Assembly: GCF_051020765.1 (NCBI RefSeq)
Contig: NC_134948.1
Span: forward strand, 6,812,501-6,876,500
DNA: 64,000 nucleotides
Reading direction: 5' to 3'
Source: Lasioglossum baleicum
Taxonomy: Eukaryota; Arthropoda; Insecta; Hymenoptera; Halictidae
Of this stretch, positions 22,179 through 34,445 are shown piece by piece (within the stretch, counting starts at the first letter, position 1; every line of letters starts with the position of its first letter). The notes below the pieces were generated by a model. The model ran no database searches and was not told the DNA's origin. It saw only the letters and a program-made list of their open reading frames with translations. The translations under genes were made by a program, and so were the position numbers.

Positions 22179-22314
22179 AATTGGTATTACAAGTCAAAGT
22201 AGCGTAGAACATGGTTTGGATCATATTTAATGTAGAATACAAAAGGCGCAATTCATTTTTGTACATATATCACACAATTAAGCAGAAGACAATTTTGAAT
22301 TGTACTAGCGAACG

Positions 22315-22695
22315 TTAAAAGGCCTCTGGATGAACAGATAATTCATCTTTCAATTTCGTTTCCAGCGCACGCATAGAAGGAGTGTCAATCTCAACATTGA
22401 AGCTGACGTAGACAGGTTTTGAAAGTTTCTTGGATAGCCTCTTGGCAAAATTGCTTGACGTCTCATCAGAAATGGGTCCCATAATCTTTGTGGTAAGTGG
22501 TTCCTTTCCATACGGTGATACAATAGCGAACGATAAGTCATTCATGGTTTCTTTCTTCGGATCACCCACCCATAAGTAGAGACAATTGTCCATTTTAATT
22601 GTATGACAGGCTAAGGTGGTGCCAATGTCTATCACAAACTCGTGGAACTTAAAACTACATTCACTTTCTGTCTGCTCTTCTGTGTGATTCTCCAT
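22315..22695 (-). CDS. PSMG4: proteasome assembly chaperone 4
   Basis: A single-exon gene of 126 residues, close to the usual ~120. Recognisable family features are the NCLYLWVGDP strand, the GPISDETSSNFAKRL segment (a Gly-x-x-Ser-Asp-Thr-like core), KKLSKPVYVSFNV, and the C-terminal ending HPEAF, which resembles PEKF in mammals. PSMG4 pairs with PSMG3 in the cytosol and nucleus and helps build the 20S proteasome alpha ring. The start ATG at 22695 has an A-rich upstream context (GCAAAATGG), and the residues ahead of CSFKFHEF are a poorly conserved acidic leader. It lies on the same strand as MDN1, about 760 bp upstream of it. It could be a retrocopy because it lacks introns, but the frame is intact. 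Confidence 0.88.
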   Translation of the reverse strand: MENHTEEQTESECSFKFHEFVIDIGTTLACHTIKMDNCLYLWVGDPKKETMNDLSFAIVSPYGKEPLTTKIMGPISDETSSNFAKRLSKKLSKPVYVSFNVEIDTPSMRALETKLKDELSVHPEAF

Positions 22696-24101
22696 TTTGC
22701 TTTGATTTTGTGTACAATTCTCTATGTGATTATTAGTTGTTGTTGCTGTACTTCACTGAGAAAGTGCTGTGCTGTCATAGGAACATAACCTCTAAATTTT
22801 GGACAGCCGGCTTGTATATAGCAACAATCATAAATTGTACATTATTCTGCTGTGAATGTGAGGGTCACCATATTGGAAGTTGGTGTTGGATCACATATCC
22901 TCTCTGTTACTAATTACTTCCGATTTTATGAAGGCTCATCTTATCTTAAAAATATTATTAAGGCCTATGCAAGCTCGGTTGTATTCTAAATTTATTTATG
23001 TTTTATTTTTTCAAGTCTGTAGATTCTTTTATCTTTCTATTTTTTCAAAATTGTAGATTTTTACCTTTAGAAGTAGTTTGTGGCGCCATCTACTAGGAAA
23101 CAATAGTGTTAATTGGCTACTAGTTTCACCATTTTGCCATGGATGGCGCCATAAGTCCTTCAGAGAGAAAAGCAGAAGAAGTAGAATACATTTGAGACGG
23201 AAGATGGCGATATCATACGCTTTGCAATATTTTTGAACAGTTTGAACAGATGTCATTATTAAATTAATAAATTTTCTATTAGTTGTTTCAAATATTTTAA
23301 AACATGAATATCTTCTTCTATTTTTTTGGAATAATTTACAGTAACTAATTTCTATTTTCAATAATAAATCATTTCAATATATCTTCAAATTGAATAAAAA
23401 AATATTCTGCTACCCCAGTCGACAAATTAAGAAATGTATAATTTCTTATAACATGGTAGGAAATTGAATTGATTAAATGCAACTCTATTTTAAAAAGTTA
23501 TGTTATCGTGTAAGTATACAATGGCTGATAACATATATGATCTAGATTTCTTTGTTAGTAAACGTAATGGTGCTTGAACTCCGTAGCAGATCGTAATATT
23601 CAACAAAAAAATTGAAGTATTAGTTTTTCCGCGTCACCCGGTATGACAACTACACATCTACCCAGGCTTATTGATATACCTGCACCGGAATCACCTTCAT
23701 GTGCAGTGAGCTGTATACCTAAGCCTCTAAACGATCGCGGCGCGTATAATTTATGAATTATTATTTTGTGCTATAATGTTGGCCCCACTGTACGCGCGGC
23801 TGTTTCAAGCCACACCAACGGGGAGTCCCATCTTGTTGGAAACTGAGATAAAAAGCACTTTCATTGGCGTAATCTCTCGGAAATGTCCAAAATATCGAAA
23901 GAGCGACAAAACCCCCTAGATGCACAATCCCCAATAATTCTAACCACCCTATCTTCTCTATGAACAAGACCAACTAGCGCATCATCCCCTCCAATCAATC
24001 CTCTGCAACCATATCAACCACCAAAGTGCTTCATAATCTCTCACAATGGAACCGCACTCTTCACCATGTTCATTATCAGATTGCGGATTTTATGCTTTTA
24101 T
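22696..24101. other. PSMG4 upstream region, no gene seen
   Basis: AT-rich DNA with the PSMG4 promoter presumably at its left end. GGCGCCAT occurs twice, near 23079 and 23146, in opposite contexts. ORFs here are short and unrecognised. Confidence 0.5.
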
Positions 24102-24277
24102 GACAAAAATGTGTACGTACGATTTAAAACAGTGGACGTGTTAAAAATATTTAAAGATATCAATGTATTAGTTTCAGCTTAACAGGATCATTAAAAGAAG
24201 AATACAATTTTTATTTGGCTCCTGTATCCTGCAGTCAATGCAAACATTTCTTGTTTTGCATAAAGATCCGCAGTCTA
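24102..24277 (+). repeat. dispersed repeat ending GCATAAAGATCCGCAGTCTA, copy 1
   Basis: About 175 bp, diverged but colinear with 41700-41867. Shared blocks include AGTGGACG, ATCA(A/G)TGTATTA and the 3' block GCATAAAGATCCGCAGTCTA or a close variant. A reverse-complement fragment of the 3' block lies near 53224-53262. Confidence 0.75.
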
Positions 24278-24399
24278 CTCATTACGCTTTAACCAGCTGC
24301 CGTAGGGGAGTTATCTTGTCTCAAATGAATGGGGAGTCCCCCTAATGAATCCCCACCACCTTAGATCAACCAAAGAGAAGGGGGCCGAAGTTATTCACG

Positions 24400-27320
24400 A
24401 TCCTCGAACGATGCTCGTGTCTAACCAAACAAGTCTTCTTGTCCCGATCTCGGCCCGATAGAATCTCAGGCCAATGGTTACGCCAATGGTGCCGCCGCGC
24501 GAGGAACGAGCCTCATAGAGTGAGTGAGAAGGGGAGGAAGAGAGAGGGAGAGAAGAGAGACCGATATGGCGCGGCCAGGTAGAGACGAGGGGGCCGAGCC
24601 CCGTGTATACTATAATTACGAGTAACTCAGCCACATTTGCGTTGATCCGACACCTTAAAGATAACATTTAGCGGCCCCTTTTATCTCCGCGGCAAACAAA
24701 CCAATTTATACCTCGGGTCGCCTTTTGTGCGCTCCCTCCGTCCCCCTCCTGCCTCTCTTTCTCTCTCTTTCTTTCATACTTCTCTTTCTCTCCCCCTCTC
24801 CCTGGAAGGGGGAAAAAGACCCCGCCCCGAACTACGAATTAGGAGCGTCCTTCTCTCCTCCTTTTACCACCTTCTTCCTCGCCGAGTCCCCTTTGGCTTC
24901 CCTTTCGCGCTTCGTTCGACCCTTCGTCGTATCCGCGCTCCTTTTGCTCTTCTTCCGAGTCTGCTGAGCGTGGTTCGTCCGCTGAGGAGGATTCCGAGTC
25001 CTGAGATTCCTCTTCCGAGTCTTCTGAGGCTGGCTGATCTTCATCGGAGTCTTCAGAGTCCAGATATTCTGATGTCGTGTCTTTTGAGGATAATTCTTAT
25101 TCTTCTGGGTTGTATTCTTACGAGTCCTGATGTTCTTCTGAGGCTAGGTCTCCATCAGAACCTTCTGAGTCCAGTTGCTCTTCTTTGGAATCTTCCGAGT
25201 TCGAATCTTCTTCTTCTGGGGCTAAATCTTTCTTCTTCCGAGTCTTATGAGTCTTCCAAGTCCAGTTCTTTCTCTCCCGAATCTTCTTCATCTTCTTCAG
25301 GACTCTTCGTTTTTTCTGGCCAGTCTCTTCATAATGTTCTTGAAGAACGATTTTCCAGTTTCAAGCTCAGTCGGTGCCAACAAATGTTGCGAATGAAACA
25401 GCTCTAATATAAAATTTTGGCTATCAGTATCTACTTATGGGATTCGCAATTTGTCGGTAATGGTGCGCATGGGGCCCCGCGGAATAAAGGAGACGGGGAG
25501 GAAGGAAAAGCTAAAGTGCCCGATCTCTTCGGCTCTGTTCGGCACAGCAGGAGATACGATCTCGGGGATCTCGCCGATCGAAAGCTTGGAAACTGATCCT
25601 GTGGTCGTGATTACGGCATCATAAGCGGTAATGGGGACGCGGGGGATTTGAAATTTTATTATCGTCGACAGTTACCACGTCTGAAGATCTTCTTCGCCGA
25701 GTTTGGTCGATTGCTCTGGTCGAGATTTGGGTGAAAATACTGGTGAGTCTTGATTTTGAAAATATTTAAGACCTTGCACCAAATGCTCGGGAATATACAT
25801 ATAGACTTTTTCTTTTAGTATTACGCTGGATCTGGACAGAAGAGACCTAGAAGTGGGAAAGGTATCAGGCTCCCCATCACCCTGAGCGTTCAAGATCAGC
25901 TCATTCGTAATCTCCTTTCTGAAACTTGCCTCTCGCACACCACAAAAGCTCGAGATCCACCGTGTACATCAGGTCGAATACACACCAGCGATCCAGAGAT
26001 CTCTGAAAACTCGTATACTCAGCGCATTTAAGTGAATCAAACGCCCATCATTCCAGCAACGTTGACCATCACCATCCGGGAGGGGTGCGGAGGAGCGCGA
26101 GGGAAAGCGGTTCCCGCGATTCCATTAGCATCCCGTTAATTACAGAGTCCGGGTGGATCCCGAGACAGCAATAATCCGCGGCAAAGCAAACAGAGAGAAG
26201 GGTTCCTCTCTCCGTCGGCGCGCGAGGACAGCCCGCAAAAAGAGCAAACGGCGGCGCTGGCAGCAAAGTAGCAGAGGGAAAGAGAGAGAGCGCGAGAGGA
26301 AGCCCCTGAAGAATAAAAAAGGACGAACGTGCGGGGAACGTGCCGGTCAGAAAAACTGCGAAACGAGGAAACGGGGAGACGAAAGTCCCCATAAACAGCG
26401 TGAAGACACTTAGACGAGGAAGGAGAACGAAGAAGGAACAGGACTGAGGACAGCAGCAGAAGAAGAAGCTTTGAATATCGGAGATAAAAAAGGTGTAAGA
26501 TCAACGAGGAGGACGCGAAGTCGGTCAGCCGAGGACCTCAAGATAGGAGAGATCTTCGAGATCGGGGGAAGGGAGAGGAGAGAGGATTGAAGAAAGAAAA
26601 AAAGAGGAATCGACTCCTCTCGCCTGGGCGCAAAAGGATTAAAGCGAAGGATGCTGAGGAGGCGAGAGAGCCGAGGATCGAAGGTGTTTTTCGGGGCGTG
26701 GCGAGGGCCGCATGATTACCAGGAGGATCGGTTAGCGCGGTGAGAGTTCAAAGCATCAAAGAGGCCCGACCAGCGAGAAATTGCTTAGGATTCATCTGCC
26801 GGCACGGGACCCTCCGGACGTTCGTTCCTTCGTTCGTATCCTTCGTTCTGTTCGAGCTATGTATTGTGCACTCGAGAAGAACTCTCTTCTCTCTTCCACC
26901 TTGCTGGCTCTCTCTTGCTCTTCTTTCTCTTCTCTTCTATCCCTTGCCCCCCTTTCTCTGTTTCTCCTTCGTTCTTTGGTCGTTCTCTTTCTCCGCACCT
27001 TTAACGGATTGCCCTTTAACTAACGATCGAATGCCTTTGCAGGAATACCCTCGTAGAAGTCGATCATCCTCTTTGTTCGCCGCGCAAGACGGCTCCGAGC
27101 TGTTTTCTGATGGAACGGGGTGGATCGAGGTGGATATGGATTGCTGGTTGCTCGGGGTGCTGGGGATCGTTTGGCCGGATTGCTTTGGCTGCGATTTCGG
27201 ATTTCTTGTTAATTGATTACCGGCGGCAGGGTGGGGCTCGGGTGGAGAAGCGCGGTGTGGACTTTGTAAGGGGTTTTGCGTTGGTCCGGTGGGATTGTTG
27301 GAGTTATAGTTGGGGATTTG
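24400..27320. other. GC-rich, strand-asymmetric island; possible promoter/5' exon region
   Basis: GC content rises sharply here. 24720-25400 is pyrimidine-rich on the plus strand and 26150-26700 is purine-rich. 24960-25330 is built from TCTTCCGAGTCT-like units whose Ser/Glu frame is broken by several in-frame TGA codons, so it is a minisatellite rather than a gene. A possible splice donor (GCG|GTGAGA) lies at 26739/26740. No recognisable protein is encoded. Confidence 0.45.
24960..25330 (+). repeat. TCTTC(C/T)GAGTC-like degenerate minisatellite
   Basis: Short units of the type TCTTCCGAG, TCTTCTGAG, TCTTCAGAG recur with 6- to 9-bp spacing. Read in frame they give Ser/Glu, but TGA codons interrupt, so it is treated as non-coding. 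Confidence 0.7.
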
Positions 27321-30300
27321 TTTCAGCCAATTCTCCAAGAGATGTTACACTTATTGTGTGGAATTGTGAGAGTCAAAGCTCAGGATTTGTCTCGTTGTCA
27401 GTCAATTTTCCAATAGCAATATTTATTCTACGAGATTGTAAGAGTCAAAGCTAAAAATTTGCATTAGTCAATTTTCAAATAGCAATGATATCTATTCTGT
27501 AAAATTGTTAGAGTCATAGCTGAGGATTTCTCGTACATTATATCTATTTTATAAGATTATTGAAGTCTGAATACAAAGTCAATTTGCATTGATATAATGA
27601 AGAGCGTTTGAAAATCACGAGAAAAATGAAGAATTGATTGACTGTGTTCTATGTATATCTGTAGTAGTGGCTAAAAATTAACATTGAATGTTAAAAATGC
27701 AACCAGTAATTACTACTTCCATTTCCCGTGTACAGATAATATGAAAATTGAAATGATTCACCTGCCAGTTATGGTTAGTTTATTTTCTTTTTACGGTTTC
27801 CTCGCCGCGCAAATGCTATTGTCAGTTGCATATCGTTGTGGAAGAGGGGCAGAGGGAGGGGGGAAGGCAAGAGGGAAAAAAAATACAAGGGGGAAGGAGC
27901 ACACGTTGTGTGCACGCACTGTTAACACGTGCATCACGTGTGGCGGTTGGTTTCCCTTTATCAAAAATCAGATAGAACGCGTTTGATTGCTTTACAAGCT
28001 ACCCGCGTGTTCTGGATCCGTGTGTTTGCTTAGGATACAATTAATATTAATAAGTTACGCGGCCACCGAGTTCGAAACCTTCAAAATGGCGGACGCCAAC
28101 ACCGATCACCGTAATTGTCTAGTAACAATTCAACCGGAAATGTACTGTAGCCATTTTCTTTTTCGGTTTTTAATTTTTTGTTCTTTTTTCTTCGTCTTCT
28201 TAGAGTTACTGTTCGGACCATTTTCGAGACAAAATTGTATAACTTTTGACTGAATTGAGGTAGGAAGATAAGCCTTTTTGTAAATTGAAGCTAAACTATC
28301 GCAGAATATGCGAAAAATAAAAGTGTGGAATCATTTTTGACCTTCAGAATATTTATTAAAGGTCACCTTCGTTGAAGTTTTGGTTCTTCTCAAGAAAAGC
28401 CAACTTTAATCAATATTTTCGAGGTGAAAGCATATTTTCTTCGGGAAATAAATATTTTTCTATTATTCTATAACAATTCAGCTTTCAGTTAAACAAAGTT
28501 TCATCTCTCTACCTTAATTCTGTCGAAAGTTATGCAATTTATTACTCAAATGGACACACGTTACTATTATGCACCGTCGGTCGACTGAATTGAGCGATGG
28601 TCTTTTACAGGGTAGTTTTATTAAATATTGTTTATCACAATTGATTTTGCAAATTTGATGTTTACTGTTTGTTATCGCTTCGTTTGTTGTTAATATTTTT
28701 ATAAACATTCAATGTCTTCAGAAGGTATTAAGAATGGTGCTTAAAAATTAATTAAAAATGCTACGATAAAAATGTATTAGAACTCGTAGGTGCTCTTAAT
28801 TGTTATATAATTCTTAATTTTAAAATATAGTAAATATCAATCATTCGAGTACAACATTTACAATTCGAATCTTGCACAAAATCTATAAATCTCGCTATTC
28901 AATTTGTTTTATTGGAGATATCAAGCCGTATTGTATGCAAGACTGCAAATTGCGTAATTTGGCATAATGTTTGAGCTAATTTGAAGTTTTGATTGTCGAT
29001 TCAAAAGGACTCTCAGCCACGGTTATCCGTCAGAGCCTCATGACAAAGTCGTTTCCATTTGTTGTGGAATAAGCCTTCGCCGAGGTGTTAGAATTTGTTT
29101 AGAGCTGTTTGTATCGATTCAGAAAATTACCGTCGAGCGATATCATTGTGTTTCTGTGGTCGAAATGATCGATGGATCGTTGGATTTTCTTGTATCCGAC
29201 GGCCGCTTTCACCGCGATGACGTTGCACAAGCCGCCAAAGGAACTTCTTTCAGAAGTTACACTGGCCATTGCGATCAGAACTATCGAGATAGATCAGTAT
29301 ATCGTGTCGATCTTTCAAACGAAATTAATTTACGAGCCTCGAAACTAATGAATCGAACGATCCCGATCTTTTCCGAACCGATTTTTATCAGACACCGCGC
29401 CATTTTTATCACTTCTCATCAAAGAAAGATATTTCTACATTCAAATTTTCGTTCAACATTTTTGGACAGCTTCAGTGGAAATAATTATTTAAACAATCGA
29501 AATTTAGAAAACACAATTTCTGAAAATTGTAAATTAAATCTTTTCCAATAACTATCATACTAAAGTTATAAAAGTAAAATCGAAGTTAATATTATTAGCT
29601 TAATCCCTCGTATAAACAAGTAATTAAACGCATGAAACTAGTAAATAAACAGAACACGTTTTTCCCCTGTTATGCAGCTCGTAAAAAGAAAACCAAGTCG
29701 AATTTAAATCGCCTGATAGTCGCATTAAGCGTACCGAGTCATTTATTCCTATATATTTGTTCCAGGCAGTTCATCCTAATTGGTAAATTACGAACACGGG
29801 GCCGGAAGGCTTAGATTAATACTTTCTCACCCAATTGCCACTCGAGGAAATGAATTATGGGTGAAACGCGATTGCATTTCGCGAATTTTCCGATTTCTTG
29901 CGCAAAGGCATTCGAAAGTAATTGACGTAACATTAAATTAAGAAATTTCGTCTTATTAATCGTCAATAAGCACACAGTAAGATGAGAATAAATTTTGGAA
30001 TTTTTTAAAGAGTAGAATTATTCAGAATTTTTAACAATGGCATAATTTCCATTAAGATTTATTTAACAAAACTGATATTGAGTATATGTATACAAGTTGC
30101 TATCTGTCATTGTTATACATATTCTTTTATATTGTATATTTCTATTCTTTGGTTTGAAATTATTTTTAGTAAATAAATGTCACAATTTAATTTTTAGATA
30201 AAATTGATGCTGAATACATGTATTAAGTTTTACTTTCGAGTAAGGTTAGTTTGTAAAATATTGCAAATTGTAACATGGAATGGCAACTACTCGAATGTTA

Positions 30301-30909
30301 TGTGATATTGCAATACAACTTGAAAAGCTTGACCATTCCAAGATGGACACGCGATACTAACGTTTACGCTTTGCCGAGTCCTAAAGGCGTTGGCATACCG
30401 TTGAATTATGAACACCTGGTTTTCTTGTCAACCCTTGACAGTTTGAATGAAGAACAATGCAATTTTCAGACGTGCCTTCAAGTGTTGCATTGTTGAAACG
30501 AGATTCTTTAACTGGATTTCAAAGACCCGAGCTTTTGCAAAAATTATTTACAATTTAAATTAATACTATTTAAAGATTGACTCAGCATCGATATTATTAA
30601 ATATACCATAAAACGACGGGCATGGTTGAAAATCATGCAAAACGATTTCGCTGCTTCAACCCTCGTCCGACGGATCCCGCGACTCCATTTTGGTCCTCCA
30701 GCGCGGTCACTATAATAATAAATATTACGTCTCTCTTGTACATTTATATAGATATACAAAACATTGAATTGTAGGTGCTTCATAAGATATTCAGCATTTC
30801 AAACAATTTTTGATAGCGTTATACCTGTCCACTGTACATCGCGATATTCATCTAGTGATAACATTTTTGTTTATAATTATTTCTCTACAAAACTTTTACC
30901 ATTCTATTC
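27321..30909. other. AT-rich spacer, no gene recognised
   Basis: Nothing beyond chance ORFs was found. A weak tandem pattern containing GAGTCAAAGCT recurs at 27370-27520. An open stretch at 30275-30496 has fairly coding-like composition but matches nothing I know. Confidence 0.5.
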
Positions 30910-31105
30910 CTGGCATTTTGTCGGTTGAAATGATACCCAGCACGACACCATTCGGTTTACGTACATTCTTGTAATCCCGGATATAGTGGAACCCCTGTTA
31001 TCCGAACTGTCAGTGAAGTTCTACTAAATCGTGGATTTACTGAAGTAAATATTAACCGAATGGCATCACGCGTAGTATCATTCTCTTCAGGAAAATGTCA
31101 CGGAT
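30910..31105. mobile_element. diverged inverted-repeat MITE
   Basis: Facing arms GGCATTTTGTCGGTTGAAAT (30912) and its counterpart ending GGAAAATGTCAC (about 31102) enclose ACCATTCGGTTTACGT and ACCGAATGGCAT. The layout matches the family at 6040-6375 and 9801-9981. Confidence 0.65.
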
Positions 31106-31889
31106 GTGTTAACAACAGTTTCATCAAGGTATTATTAATTTATTATTATACATTAATTTACAACTAACCTTTTTACTGTTCTAGGCTCCCAAAAAATCTG
31201 AAGAAATTCTGGAATATGCACTGAATTGTTGGATAACACGTGAAATGTTTACGCCATTCATGGGAAAAAGATTGAAGAGTGAAATTTCGCTGCGGACATA
31301 AACGGCCCAGTCTCACCGCCAGAGTTACAGTAACTAAAATCTCAATTGTCTATAGTATATTAAAGAAAGGATTGGAGTTTCTTGTGGAAACCATGACTTC
31401 CTTGCTCGCCTAAACGGCTCGTAAACTGTAGATCGGAAAGGTTTTCGCCGTTCCGGCGTTCGGTTACGGTACGATAACTGTCGATTGCCCGGAATCGACA
31501 ACGATCTCCGGGGACTCGTCCCACTGCCAGCTGTGTGGCAGAGTCCCTTTTTCGTTTCAGCTGGCCTGGAATTGAAACTTCTTCGACGTTCTGTATTACG
31601 TGATTGCCGGTCGACTGAATAATGGCCGACTACCGGCCCGGGGAAACACGCGACCGCTTTAAATGTTGTTATTAGCCCCTTATTTGTACAAGGAATGTCA
31701 TCGGCTTCTTTCAGCGGATCCGACAACCCTCCGGACACAACCAAGACTACGTTCTGCTCTGTTTCCCCTCATCGCGGAGGAGCTTTCGTTTGTCCGAGAC
31801 CATAACGGAACACCTTCGCGACGGGCCCAAAGGGTTACACACTGTCCACACATTCGGTCGAGTTTACCATTTTTTTTTCTGACGCAAAT

Positions 31890-32810
31890 AATATAGCTTT
31901 GGACATGGGACTTGTGTGTACTTGTTTATTTGCGATTCGAGGTAATTCATATATTTTTGCACCGAGGAGGAATTGAAATTGAGATCTCGATGAGTGATCA
32001 ACTACGTCAATGTTTTTCGGCGATTCAGGGAGGATTTTATTGAGGAAAGTGGTGGATTTGGTCAACTTTGGGATTGTTTTTATGGCAGAACTGTGAAAGC
32101 TATCCATCTGGGACTTTCACGTACTCTTTCATCTAGGTTTGAAGTACATCCACGAATTTTTCGACAGTAACAAACTCAATATTGAGCTTGCAACAACTGA
32201 TTTGGTACGCAACAGTCTATTGACAATTTAGGGGTTCAATTCTTAAACATGATGAATTGGGACAACTTTGGGATTTTTTTACAGGGAAATTAGAAAAGTT
32301 ATTAACATGGGACCTTCATGTACTCTTTCAGCCAGGGTTGAAGAATATCCTCAAATTTTTAGACTCGAACAAAATCAATATTGAACTTATTATACCTGAT
32401 TTATTACACAATAGTCTGGTGACAATTTAGGGATTCAATTCTGAAACCTGATATGTTGGAACAACTTTGGGATTTTTTTACAGGGAAACAAGAAAAGGTA
32501 TCAACATGGAACTTTCATGTACTCTTTCATCCAGGTTTGAAGAATATCCTCAAATTTTTAGACTCGAGCAAAATCAATATTGAACTTACTACACCTGATT
32601 TATTACACAATAGTCTGCTGACAATTTAGGGGTTCAATTCTGAAACCTGATGAGGTAGGACAAGTTCGGGATATTTTTACAGAGAAACTAGAATACTTAT
32701 CAATTTGGGATTTTCACGTACTCTTTCATCCAGGTTCGAAGAAGTTGTATGAATTTTGTCACCGAGGAGGAACTGAAATCGAGCTGGGCATAAACGATCA
32801 ATTAGTCCAG
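31890..32810 (+). repeat. 190-200 bp satellite-like array, forward
   Basis: About five diverged monomers of roughly 190-200 bp. Each has a core like ACAACTTTGGGATTTTTTTA followed by an ACTTTCATGTACTCTTTCAT block and a CTCAAATTTTTAGACTCGA block. The inner monomers (32060-32650) are the most alike. Confidence 0.85.
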
Positions 32811-33895
32811 TCTTTTCTACTCTGTTCGTCCACAGTTAATCGTTAACAACACGTCACAAATTTTCCAATATCCTCAAAAGCTGACTAAAAACGTCCACGG
32901 AAGTCCCACCTCAAAAGGCCCATCATTTCCGCCACAAAAAAATGCAGTCACCGCTCATGAAGTTTCCGATTTGAGTGACTGCATACAATAAAAATCAATC
33001 ACTCGCATGTTTCCACATCAGAGAAGACGACGTCATTTTCCTGCGGAAAAAAGATTCCTCGCTAAGCAGTGTTTGAATCACTGCCAGCTCGCATCGAGTT
33101 TTATGACGGTCGTCCGAAGGGGTTGCAGTATTGCGGAGAGCTATGCATCGAGGGTTGTGTAGGAGAAGAAGCGTGGGGCGGGGAGGGGGTGGTGGTCGAG
33201 GAGTATGGTGGAAGTAACGACAATAGGTTGGGACCGTAAAACATGCACATTAACCGCGCTCGGATACATGCGAGCGGGTTTTAAGAGGCAGCTCTAAACA
33301 GTCCGGGCAACCGTGTTTCTGTGCTCGTCGAAAGAAACAATGTGTTGTCTCAACTGCGAAACAGTTGAACGGAAGAAAAGAGGCTTCCTGGGGTGAAGAA
33401 GAGGAAGAAGAAGACGAGGAGGAAGAAGAAGAAGAACAACGGGGCCATCGAGGGGGTGGAGGAGGAGGCGGAGGAATTCCGGGCGAAATGTGCACGCGCA
33501 ACTGCATCGGAATGGCACATCGCCGCGGTATTAATTTCCGTAATGCGCGACTGGAAACGACCTGGAACCCGCGAAATAACCGGCTCCTCCGCTTCCTACC
33601 TTCGTTTAATTATTGGCATTTCGACGGGGCCGGGTCCCGACCGTGGGTAAAGCCGTTTCCACGGTGGCTTCCTCCGCCGACGCCGCTTTTCTACCGCTAA
33701 TTCCCATAATGATCCACCAAGTCGACGGGGGCGGAAGACCGTGCACCGGTTCTCTTTTCTTTTTTTTTTCTCTTTTCTTTTCTTCCCCGGCCATTTTCCC
33801 GCGGGCAATTAGACTTTCTTTCGGTCTAAAAAAGGAATTAACGGGGTCACGCGACGCTCCGGATGGTTTGGGAGTCTTTGATCTGTGGGAGCTCG
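32811..33895. other. GC-rich spacer between oppositely oriented satellite arrays
   Basis: A purine-rich GAAGAGGAAGAA tract at 33398-33440 gives a poly-Glu/Gly ORF (33365-33700) that looks like low-complexity DNA. No gene was recognised. Confidence 0.5.
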
Positions 33896-34445
33896 GATGA
33901 TTTTTACTGCTTGTGTTACGATCTGCTTCAGCTTTTTCCAGGTATAAAAATTTTGGGATATTCTGCAGACCTGGACGAAAGAGGACATGAGGTCCCATAT
34001 TGATAACTTTTCTAGTTTCATTGTAAAAAAATCCCAAAGTTGTCTCAACTCATCAGGTTTCAGAATTGAACCCCTAAATTGTTGTGTAATAAATCAGGTG
34101 TAGTAAATCCAATATTGATCTGGCTCGAGTCTAAAAATTTGGGGATATTCTTCAAATCTGGATGAAACAGTACATGGAGGTCCCATGTTGATAACTTTCA
34201 TAGTTTCCCTGTAAAAAAATCCCAAAGTTGTCCCAACTCATCAGGGTTTCAGAATTGAACCCTTGATTTGTCAGCAGACTATTCTGTAATAAATTAAGTG
34301 TAGTAAGTTTAATATTGAATTGTTCGAGTCTAAAAATTTGAGGATATTCTTTAAACCTGGATGAAAGAGTACGCGAAAATCGTAAATCGATAACGTTCCT
34401 AGTTTCAATGCAAAAAAATCCCAAAGTTGTCCCAATCCATCACTT
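33896..34445 (-). repeat. 190-200 bp satellite-like array, reverse
   Basis: About three monomers of the same family as 31890-32810, read on the minus strand. The core AAAAAAATCCCAAAGTTGTC recurs near 34025, 34214 and 34413, with spacings of about 190 and 199 bp. Confidence 0.85.

Larger units (their letters stand above)
21557..22314. other. MDN1-PSMG4 intergenic spacer
   Basis: This spacer holds the MDN1 5' region, the inverted-repeat element at 21927-22142 and the PSMG4 3' UTR with its poly(A) signal. A plus-strand ORF at 21637-21858 resembles nothing known and is not called. Confidence 0.7.

Noticed and set aside
24727..25407. 226-codon plus-strand ORF in the GC-rich island
   Set aside because: Its Leu/Ser/Arg composition is a product of the pyrimidine-rich repeat read in a shifted frame. 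There is no domain, no splice support and no start context.
33365..33700. ORF with a poly-Glu then poly-Gly stretch, as an acidic nuclear protein
   Set aside because: It arises from a GAAGAGGAA tract and a GGAGGAGGC tract. The rest of the frame has no recognisable domain, and other frames over the same DNA are equally long.
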